The notes below the pieces were generated by a model, which was given only the letters and a program-made list of their open reading frames with translations, was not told where the DNA came from and made no database searches. A DNA stretch of 5,854 nt from Coriobacteriia bacterium (GTDB taxonomy: Bacteria > Actinomycetota > Coriobacteriia > WRKU01 > WQUG01). How positions within the stretch are numbered: the first letter of the stretch is position 1; each line of letters begins with the position of its first letter. The translations under genes were made by a program, and so were the position numbers. The DNA lies in contig WQVS01000084.1 in the NCBI GenBank assembly GCA_009785705.1, positions 1-5,854 on the forward strand. The letters run 5' to 3'. Positions 1 to 5,554 of this stretch are shown one piece after another.

Positions 1-1689
1 GCCACGAATATTGCTACGTCGTGCATACAGGTCTGCAAGGTCAAAGGCCAACTGCTTTGCAGCATTCTTCGCCTTTGCCGTAGCCCGTGACCAGGCCTTA
101 CTGCCCAGCCTACTAACACGCGGGGCAGATCCATCAGCCCCTACATATTTGGTGATTTTATCAATGTGCTCAACAGGGGTATAAAGCATATCCCCATCTG
201 AATATTGCAAGAAAAGGTAGTCGCGCACAACACCGTCAACTTCACGCTGGTCAACTTTTTTGAAAAGCGCAATACCGTGTGTTTCATGGACTACATAGTC
301 CCCAGGATTAAACTCAAAAGTGAGCTTTGTGGGATCAAGTCGTGTCAGACTGTGCTCGTCTGCAGCTTCATCGTCGCCGGTCGCACCACCACGGTCAACC
401 GAAGAGGCATGTCCTGCAGAGCCCCCAGAACGGGGAAAAATCTCTGCCGTAGTCAATACAGCAAAGCGAGCCTGCTCTGAAATAAAGCCTGCGGGCAAAT
501 CGATATCTACAATATGTACGCAGTTCCCTACGGTAATGCCCGCAAACACCAATACATCGCGTATGCGTTCTTGATGCCTAGGCTGGGACAAGGCCAGGTA
601 AACTTCGATATCCTTTTTCAGCAATTCACGAATTGCTATTATCAGCTGGTCATCTGAAGAAAAAGAATGAGGCTTGCGTGCCTTAAGTTCAGCATCGGGA
701 CGCTTTGCTCCTGCGAGGGTCGCAAGGCTAAGCCTGTTGGCTGGACCAAAGTCTAGCTGCGCTGGCGATACAAAGTAATCCTCGACAGGCTTTTTAAAGC
801 CCGCATCATGCGCCGCTGCCCGGACAGATTGGTCAGCTCTTACTGCGCAGTCAAAAATCGCCTTAGGTTCTATTAGGATTGTACGTACTTTTGGACTGAC
901 ATACGTCGCCAAAGTCACAAGTCCTGGTGTGCCCTTTGCTTTGCGAACGTTCCCTGCAGACTCTTTATTGAAGTCACTTGTCCCTGGTTCATGCAGGCTG
1001 AACAGGGTGACCTCCGGCAAAGCAGCAACGGGTTGACCGCTTCCCACTAGCCAGGTTTTGATGTTCTCTACTTCAATGTCAAAAAAGTCCACCATGAAAG
1101 GGCGCTGCGGGTAGGGAGGATACACAGCAAGCACGTCTCCCGTTAGCGAAAAGCTGCCCTCTTCATCTGCCTTTTGTTGGCGACGATAGCCCATATCCAC
1201 CAACTGCTTGCTTAGCTGATTTAGGTCAAACTCTGCCCCTGGTGAAAAGTGTAGTTGTTGCTTCCAGCCGCTCTGTACAGAGGGAAGCTTGCGCATCCAC
1301 ACTGCCGCAGAAGTAACAACGATAGTTTTCTCACGCTGGCGGAGTGCGCCCACAGCTGCCCCACGCGCTGCCATAACGGCAAGGTCAGGACTACGCAGCG
1401 ACCAAGGCGTGTCCTCGCGTTCAGGCAAGAGTAAAACCTTGTCACTGCCTACATAAGACATGAGTGCAGACGCCAGCTTATGTGCTTCTGTCGCAGTAGG
1501 ACAGACAACAACTGTAGTTGTAGGCTCTGCCAGAAACTGAGCCGCAATATAAGCAGGTCGCATAAAGCTAGGAATACTTAAGTGCGCATCTGAGCCACCG
1601 TGCAGCACGGACTCTATGGTGCTGGCTGCTGAGGTATCAGAAAATGCGGACTGAAGCGACGATCGAAATTGCCACCGAGAATCGTTCAT
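1..1689 (-). CDS. mfd: Transcription-repair coupling factor Mfd, N-terminal 563 residues (3' end beyond window)
   Basis: Mfd displaces RNA polymerase stalled at DNA damage and recruits UvrA for nucleotide excision repair. I translated the minus strand by hand; the frame is open without interruption from the ATG at 1689 to the window edge. Residues about 1-340 form the UvrB-like module: LLPERED at 86-92 matches the D1a region, and GYRR at 167-170 to DFF at 201-203 aligns without gaps to D2 of E. coli Mfd. A Gly/Ala/Asp-rich linker at about 420-450 leads to the RNA-polymerase-interacting domain, marked by PGDYVVHETHGIALF at 462-476, LYTPVEHIDKITKY at 502-515 and RLGSKAW from 527. The helicase domains of this roughly 1100-residue family are outside the window. 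An in-frame TAG two codons upstream fixes the start at or below 1689. No good Shine-Dalgarno is seen, so translation probably depends on termination of the upstream gene three bases away. D2 is divergent at its UvrA-binding positions (see findings). Confidence 0.95.
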   Translation of the reverse strand, partial: MNDSRWQFRSSLQSAFSDTSAASTIESVLHGGSDAHLSIPSFMRPAYIAAQFLAEPTTTVVVCPTATEAHKLASALMSYVGSDKVLLLPEREDTPWSLRSPDLAVMAARGAAVGALRQREKTIVVTSAAVWMRKLPSVQSGWKQQLHFSPGAEFDLNQLSKQLVDMGYRRQQKADEEGSFSLTGDVLAVYPPYPQRPFMVDFFDIEVENIKTWLVGSGQPVAALPEVTLFSLHEPGTSDFNKESAGNVRKAKGTPGLVTLATYVSPKVRTILIEPKAIFDCAVRADQSVRAAAHDAGFKKPVEDYFVSPAQLDFGPANRLSLATLAGAKRPDAELKARKPHSFSSDDQLIIAIRELLKKDIEVYLALSQPRHQERIRDVLVFAGITVGNCVHIVDIDLPAGFISEQARFAVLTTAEIFPRSGGSAGHASSVDRGGATGDDEAADEHSLTRLDPTKLTFEFNPGDYVVHETHGIALFKKVDQREVDGVVRDYLFLQYSDGDMLYTPVEHIDKITKYVGADGSAPRVSRLGSKAWSRATAKAKNAAKQLAFDLADLYARRSNIRG

Positions 1690-1692
1690 GTA

Positions 1693-2226
1693 CTAAATCT
1701 TGAAATCGGAGGGTTGGACATTCTCTGCAAAGTTATGAATCTGGTTGTAGATTTCTTGCATCGCAGAATGCTGAGGCTCATCAGAAATAGGAGGTCGTGA
1801 TACCATGCTTGCCGTTTCAACAGAGCTTGCATTGAAGACGTCTTGGTCCAGATATATGGGAGCCCCGCAGCGAACCGCAAGTGCTATCGCATCGCTGGGG
1901 CGTGCATCTACAATGAAGGTAATGCCATTCTGATCCAGCGTAACTGCTGCAAGAAAGGTGCCTTCGTGAAAGCTGTGCACATCTACGCGCACTACCTGAG
2001 CATGGAGTGTCGACAGAAGGTTATTCATAAGGTCATGGGTCATGGGTCGCGGGGGCTCATAGCCCTGCAGCGCGGCAATAATCGCCTGCGCCTCTGAAGG
2101 GCCCACGGCAATGGGAACGAGGCTCTTGATTGGTTCGAGCTCGCCCTTGCGCTTCAGCAATATAACGGGTTCACGGCTGAACGCGTTAAAAGCAAAGCCT
2201 ACTATGTCAACAGCAATTGAATCCAT
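1693..2226 (-). CDS. Bifunctional nuclease (BFN/DUF151) family protein
   Basis: This 177-residue protein belongs to the DUF151 family, named after a plant protein reported to have nuclease activity; the bacterial role is poorly defined. Visible family signatures are VPIAVGPSEAQAII at residues 37-50, GYEPPRPMTHDLM at 55-67, EGTFLAAVTL at 88-97 and VDARPSDAIALAVRCGAPIYL at 106-126. The last 50 residues are not conserved in my experience of the family, and no UVR motif is present there. It is the first gene of an operon with mfd: its TAG at 1693-1695 is three bases from the mfd ATG, in the same frame. A perfect TATAAT lies six bases upstream of the ATG, implying that transcription begins at the start codon itself, and no Shine-Dalgarno is visible. 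The family assignment is firm; placing the protein in repair rests only on its linkage to mfd. Confidence 0.93.
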   Translation of the reverse strand: MDSIAVDIVGFAFNAFSREPVILLKRKGELEPIKSLVPIAVGPSEAQAIIAALQGYEPPRPMTHDLMNNLLSTLHAQVVRVDVHSFHEGTFLAAVTLDQNGITFIVDARPSDAIALAVRCGAPIYLDQDVFNASSVETASMVSRPPISDEPQHSAMQEIYNQIHNFAENVQPSDFKI

Positions 2227-2232
2227 GTATCC

Positions 2233-2263
2233 ATTATAGCGTGCCCCGTGAAGAGATGAACAA
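2233..2263 (-). promoter_or_regulatory. Promoter of the DUF151-mfd operon, predicted leaderless
   Basis: On the minus strand a perfect -10 box TATAAT occupies 2238-2233. Six bases separate it from the ATG at 2226, so the predicted +1 is the A of the start codon. A weak -35 candidate TTGTTC lies at 2263-2258, with a 19-base spacer that is longer than optimal. The -10 is strong; the -35 is uncertain. Together with the absence of a Shine-Dalgarno, the geometry is that of a leaderless transcript, common in Actinobacteria. Confidence 0.7.
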
Positions 2264-2274
2264 GCAAATTCGAA

Positions 2275-2302
2275 ATGACTGGCGAAAGTGCAATGCTACA
2301 CT
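2275..2302 (+). promoter_or_regulatory. Promoter of the glycosylase gene, predicted leaderless or nearly so
   Basis: ATGACT at 2275-2280 (-35-like) and TACACT at 2297-2302 (-10-like) are separated by 16 bases. The -10 ends nine bases before the ATG at 2312, which puts +1 within two or three bases of the start codon. No Shine-Dalgarno precedes that ATG. Both boxes match the consensus in four of six positions, so this is weaker than the opposing promoter. Confidence 0.5.
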
Positions 2303-2311
2303 AAGCTTACT

Positions 2312-3163
2312 ATGTCTGAATCTGTCCCCTTAAACAAAAACCGGCTTGAAGTCTTCGTTTCTCAGGTACTTTACGAAGGGGGCAGGCACTACCGTGATTT
2401 TGCCTGGCGCATGACGCGAGACCCCTATGCCATTTTGTTATCTGAGGTCATGTTACAGCAGACACAGGTTGTTCGTGTTGTTGACTACTTCGAGCGCTGG
2501 CTTTTGCGCTATCCCAGTATTGATGCTTTGGCTGCTGCCAGTACGGCAGATGTACTGGCTGACTGGCAGGGACTAGGCTACAACCGCCGCGCACTTGCCT
2601 TGAAGCGTCTGGCTGTTGAGGTCAGTGAACAGCAAGCTGGGATTTTACCCGCAAGCTATGAGGGCTTACAGTTGCTTCCTGGGGTTGGGCCTGCAACGGC
2701 CGCTGGTGTTATGGCCTTTGCCTACAACGAATTCGCTCCTTACCTCGAGACTAATGTGCGCAGTGTTGTACTGCATGAGCTGTTTGCAGGTCAGGACGAA
2801 GTCTGCGATAAGGAAGTCATGGCCGTCGTCCAGCAAGCGGCAGAACACCTTTGCAGTACACAGCTTGCTGATGCCCGAACCTGGAACTACGCCCTGCTCG
2901 ATTACGGTGCATGGCTAAAGAAAGCATTCCCTAATCCCTCTAGGCGCAGCAAGCAACACACAAAGCAATCGCGCTTTGAAGGGTCCTTTCGTCAAAAACG
3001 CGCGCAATTGCTGCGGGCAATTCTGATGGAACCACAACAGACAAGAGATGAGCTGGCGGGAGTCTGCGAGCTTAGTCTGGCAGATACTGAAGCGGGTCTG
3101 GGTGTGCTGTTCAAAGAGGGATTTATTCAGTGCGATAATGGTAGATATTCAATAAACGAATAG
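2312..3163 (+). CDS. MutY-like HhH-GPD DNA glycosylase, iron-sulfur-cluster-less form
   Basis: A 283-residue base-excision glycosylase related to MutY and endonuclease III. Family features are FAWRMTRDPYAILLSEVMLQQTQV at residues 30-53 with the general-acid Glu45, WQGLGYNRRALAL at 85-97, and the helix-hairpin-helix LLPGVGPATA at 121-130. The hairpin has Ala where endonuclease III has its Schiff-base Lys, suggesting a monofunctional enzyme. The usual LDGNV catalytic Asp is Glu146 (LETNVR). The four cluster cysteines are absent: after LLDYGAWLKK comes NPSRRSKQHTKQSRFEGS. The C-terminal NUDIX-like 8-oxoG domain of MutY is replaced by about 60 residues resembling a winged helix (225-283). I recall a family sharing the ETN and KQSKFEGS features, sometimes annotated as 'Fe-S cluster assembly protein HesB' or as adenine glycosylase; its substrate is unknown to me. 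ATG 2312 is preferred over the in-frame GTG at 2288, which lies upstream of the predicted +1. The stop is 31 bases before the next gene, likely one operon. Confidence 0.9.
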   Translation: MSESVPLNKNRLEVFVSQVLYEGGRHYRDFAWRMTRDPYAILLSEVMLQQTQVVRVVDYFERWLLRYPSIDALAAASTADVLADWQGLGYNRRALALKRLAVEVSEQQAGILPASYEGLQLLPGVGPATAAGVMAFAYNEFAPYLETNVRSVVLHELFAGQDEVCDKEVMAVVQQAAEHLCSTQLADARTWNYALLDYGAWLKKAFPNPSRRSKQHTKQSRFEGSFRQKRAQLLRAILMEPQQTRDELAGVCELSLADTEAGLGVLFKEGFIQCDNGRYSINE

Positions 3164-3182
3164 TAAGCAGCTAGCAAATGGC

Positions 3183-3189
3183 GGAAGGG
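3183..3189 (+). promoter_or_regulatory. Shine-Dalgarno of the membrane protein gene
   Basis: GGAAGGG lies five bases before the ATG at 3195. It decides the start of the downstream gene and shows that the long acidic N-terminus is translated rather than being a mis-called extension. Confidence 0.65.
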
Positions 3190-3194
3190 TTGTA

Positions 3195-4109
3195 ATGGGA
3201 GACATTGAAAAGCGCGATGCTGATAACAGCACTGAGGAGCAGGTAACCGATGCTAGTGCAGAGCTTGACCAGCAAGACACTGACACCAAAGACCTCAGCG
3301 ACGAAGAAATCATGGCAGAGGTTGAGGAACTTGAAGATGATAGCGAAGCCCAAGCAGCCCTGAGGTTCGCAGAAATAAAAGAGCGTATCACTACACTTGC
3401 GACTGCTAGCGCCAAACAGGGTGGTAGTCCTCTGGACTGCGCGCTGTTGGACTGGGCAATCATCAAACCCTACATTCAGCCCGTAAATATCGTACTATAT
3501 GGAGGCGCAGCTGCTTTGCTAGGCTTTACCATGGGCAATGTCTTTTTTGGCTTCCTTGCAGGCTTTCTACTGGGCACGCTTTTCTTAAGCTATCCCTTTG
3601 CTGTAAGCGGAAAGTACGAAACGGACAAGCTGTATAAGTCTTTGGGAATGCGTCCTGCCAATGTAGTCATGGGACGTTATCTCTTCTCGCTGGGCTTTGC
3701 TGTAGCTGCGGCTCTAGGTGCCCTGCTGTTTGCTTCTCTAGGGGTTCACTTCAGCCGGGTTGCAGAAACTGTTTCCTTCTCTGCAGAAACTGCAGGGGCA
3801 ATGCTAATACTGGCCGCCCTCTTCCTGACAGTAATAATGATTCAGTTGCCCATCTACTTTCATGTGGGCTTTGTAAGAGCACGTTATGCAGGAGTCTTGC
3901 CGCTAGCAGCAGCCTTCGTGCTCTTGGTCAGCCTTGCCACAGTCGCATCAGGTGACCTCATCATTGGCACAAACAGGGCAATCGACTTCGCAACAGAAAA
4001 TCCGTGGCTAGGAGCTGCATCTGTGGGGGCATGTATTGCTGTAGGGATTGGTTCTTGCCTGCTATCTCTAGCTACTTATAAAAAGCAAGTACAGGCCATT
4101 TCCGACTAG
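3195..4109 (+). CDS. Six-helix membrane protein resembling ABC-2 type permeases, with acidic N-terminal extension
   Basis: A 304-residue protein in two parts. Residues 1 to about 80 are soluble, low in complexity and highly acidic: the first 60 contain 23 Asp/Glu and only 4 Lys/Arg. Hydrophobic segments follow at about 97-114, 115-134, 162-184, 200-223, 232-252 and 272-295. The stretch YPFAVSGKYETDKLYKSLGM (133-152), followed by VVMGRYLFSL, resembles the loop of ABC-2 permeases of the ABC2_membrane_5 type, where a 'PF..e...dkLY.sLP..r..vV.gRY' pattern is typical. By analogy it would be the membrane half of an exporter, but no ATP-binding subunit is encoded in the window, so transport is inference. 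The start is supported by GGAAGGG five bases upstream. It follows the glycosylase gene by 31 bases with no promoter that I can see, so co-transcription is likely, although the functions have no obvious link. Confidence 0.8.
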   Translation: MGDIEKRDADNSTEEQVTDASAELDQQDTDTKDLSDEEIMAEVEELEDDSEAQAALRFAEIKERITTLATASAKQGGSPLDCALLDWAIIKPYIQPVNIVLYGGAAALLGFTMGNVFFGFLAGFLLGTLFLSYPFAVSGKYETDKLYKSLGMRPANVVMGRYLFSLGFAVAAALGALLFASLGVHFSRVAETVSFSAETAGAMLILAALFLTVIMIQLPIYFHVGFVRARYAGVLPLAAAFVLLVSLATVASGDLIIGTNRAIDFATENPWLGAASVGACIAVGIGSCLLSLATYKKQVQAISD

Positions 4110-4136
4110 GGCAGCTGCAGTGTCGTGCATCTGCCC
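4109..4136. terminator. Hairpin at the end of the plus-strand operon, possible terminator
   Basis: GGGCAG at 4109-4114 pairs with CTGCCC at 4131-4136. Inside it, TGCA at 4116-4119 pairs with TGCA at 4126-4129 around the loop GTGTCG, leaving one C/T mismatch. The stem starts on the last base of the stop codon of the membrane protein gene. No T-run follows on either strand, so this is not a classical intrinsic terminator. Position between convergent genes and stem strength suggest a bidirectional termination or 3'-end protecting role. Confidence 0.5.
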
Positions 4137-4148
4137 AGGATGTGACTG

Positions 4149-4162
4149 GCACGAAATCGTGC
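4149..4162. terminator. Second hairpin between convergent genes
   Basis: A perfect inverted repeat, GCACGA at 4149-4154 and TCGTGC at 4157-4162, gives a five-pair stem with a four-base loop. It lies 34 bases downstream of the larC stop and would be the first hairpin met by transcription from larC. No T-tract is present. The same TCGTGCAT octamer occurs in the first hairpin (4123-4130), so the two structures can compete. Confidence 0.4.
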
Positions 4163-4195
4163 ATTGACGCTGAAATTTACTGGTTTCGTAACATT

Positions 4196-5554
4196 CTATT
4201 TGCGCTTATAGGAGGCTGTAATCCCTTCCAACACTTCTACATAGTCTAGATTGTGTTCGCGGGCTATGCGGGCGATGTCTTCGTGTTCTGGACGGACTCT
4301 GCCTGCCCCTATTTTTACTTGAACAGGGCCCCATTTTGTGTCAACAGTCGCACTTTCACGCTCTGCGATATAGCGCGGCTGGATGCTGGCTCGTACGCCT
4401 AAGGTTCCAGTAAGCTTCATCATACGCGCTGCGAAATGCTCTGCCTCTGATGTGCTGGCAAGCAAGCTTAAAGTCAGGGCAGCACGGCTCTTCTTCATAG
4501 CGATGGGAGTCACCCACACATCCAGTGCGCCCTCTGCCAGCAGCTGTTCCCCCGCAAAAGCCACAGCTTCTGGGGCTATGTGGTCGATGTTGGTTTCCAG
4601 CAGGACAGTTTTTTCTTTGCTTAGAGCATCTGTGCCTTCCTGCATCGAAGGATCCTTGTCAGACAGAAAGCCCATGGCCTGTTGAGCAGCCTCATCTAGC
4701 TGCCCTATCAGAATACGACAAATATTGGGCTGCCCAATGTCACGCGTCCCTGCCCCATAACCAATGTGAAGCGGGGTCAAGGGAGGAACAGGTCCAAAGC
4801 CTGCAGCAAGTTTCAGCAATGCAGCACCGGTCGGGGTTGTAAGTTCCCCGCTGGCCGCACTCATGCTAGTCGGAATACCCAAGAGCAAGGCAGCAGTTGC
4901 AGGTGCTGGTACGGGCAAGATTCCGTGCTGTGTGTCCACAGTCCCACTGCCAAGAGCAGGGGGTGTTGCGTAAAGTTTCGTAATGTTGAGTGCGTCCAAA
5001 GCCGCACAGGCACCCACTATGTCAACGATGGAATCAGCGGCACCAATCTCATGAAAGTGAATATCATCGGGCGTGCTTCCATGAATCTGTGCCTCCACGC
5101 GAGCAAGTTCGGAAAAGACCAGGACTGCCTTATTGCGAGCAGCTTCTGACAGCACGTCTGCGGGCAGAGCCTCAATGCTGGCGCGGATACCAGCCCAACT
5201 ACGACCGTGCACATTGACTTCAGCAGAATGTAAGCACTCTTCGTTCTGCGTCTCTGCATTCCGCACTTGCTCAGCGGCTTCACAGCACTCCGCTCGAGAG
5301 TTGGCGCAGGTGTCACTCCGCTCATCACGTTTGTGCTGATGCGGAATCTTATCCTTGACCTTGAGAGTAGTGGCGGCTATGCCATAGCTTGAAGTTGTGC
5401 CTACGTCTACCTGCGCCTCTGGGGCAAGCGCAGCGGCTAGCTTCGATAGGTCTTCAGCGGTAAATGCTCCTGTCTGCGTGCCAACATCAAGCAGCGCTCC
5501 CAGGAACTTGTCGCCCGATACTCCTGACGAACAATCAAGATGAGCAACAATCAC
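4196..5554 (-). CDS. larC: Nickel-pincer cofactor biosynthesis protein LarC (CTP-dependent nickel insertion)
   Basis: LarC inserts nickel into pyridinium-3,5-bisthiocarboxylic acid mononucleotide, in a CTP-dependent reaction, to make the cofactor of lactate racemase and related enzymes. The 452 residues match throughout: HLDCSSGVSGDKFLGALLD (5-23), IHGSTPDDIHFHEIGAADS (157-175), LGSGTVDTQHGILPVPAPAT (201-220), GELTTPTGAALL (236-247), GYGAGTRD (265-272), a linker at about 287-315, then LLETNIDHIAPE (318-329), GTLGVR (383-388) and KWGPVQVKI (407-415). In Lactobacillus plantarum the two halves are joined by programmed frameshifting; here one frame encodes both. It is longer than the roughly 400 residues usual, mainly through an insertion at about 71-118 containing four Cys and several His. 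It starts with GTG overlapping the larB TGA as GTGA, with GAGGAGGAG eight bases upstream, so it is translationally coupled to larB. Confidence 0.95.
   Translation of the reverse strand: MIVAHLDCSSGVSGDKFLGALLDVGTQTGAFTAEDLSKLAAALAPEAQVDVGTTSSYGIAATTLKVKDKIPHQHKRDERSDTCANSRAECCEAAEQVRNAETQNEECLHSAEVNVHGRSWAGIRASIEALPADVLSEAARNKAVLVFSELARVEAQIHGSTPDDIHFHEIGAADSIVDIVGACAALDALNITKLYATPPALGSGTVDTQHGILPVPAPATAALLLGIPTSMSAASGELTTPTGAALLKLAAGFGPVPPLTPLHIGYGAGTRDIGQPNICRILIGQLDEAAQQAMGFLSDKDPSMQEGTDALSKEKTVLLETNIDHIAPEAVAFAGEQLLAEGALDVWVTPIAMKKSRAALTLSLLASTSEAEHFAARMMKLTGTLGVRASIQPRYIAERESATVDTKWGPVQVKIGAGRVRPEHEDIARIAREHNLDYVEVLEGITASYKRK

Noticed and set aside
205..574. Two overlapping plus-strand open frames in the first 600 bases
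   Set aside because: They run antisense to the uninterrupted mfd frame, which carries clear family motifs; their proteins show no recognisable domain.
1221..1880. Short minus-strand frames at 1221-1445 and 1686-1880
   Set aside because: They are alternate frames inside mfd and the DUF151 gene, whose own frames match known families over their whole length.
2031..2051. Tandem heptamer GGTCATG GGTCATG GGTCGCG
   Set aside because: It falls within codons for the conserved PRPMTHDLM segment of the DUF151 protein, so the repetition is explained by coding constraint and chance.
2288..2311. In-frame GTG at 2288 as a longer start for the glycosylase
   Set aside because: It adds eight residues without family similarity, has no Shine-Dalgarno and lies upstream of the predicted transcription start.
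3149..3466. Serine-rich minus-strand frame opposite the membrane protein
   Set aside because: The serine richness is the antisense image of the acidic Glu/Asp codons in the real gene; there is no sign of an independent gene.
4110..4195. Small RNA or riboswitch in the convergent intergenic region
   Set aside because: There is no promoter-like sequence oriented into it, and it lies at the 3' ends of both flanking operons, so a riboswitch leader is not possible there; hairpins are better explained as 3'-end structures.
4383..5339. Several plus-strand frames, up to 127 residues, across larC
   Set aside because: All are antisense to larC, which is conserved along its entire length; none has a plausible domain or promoter.
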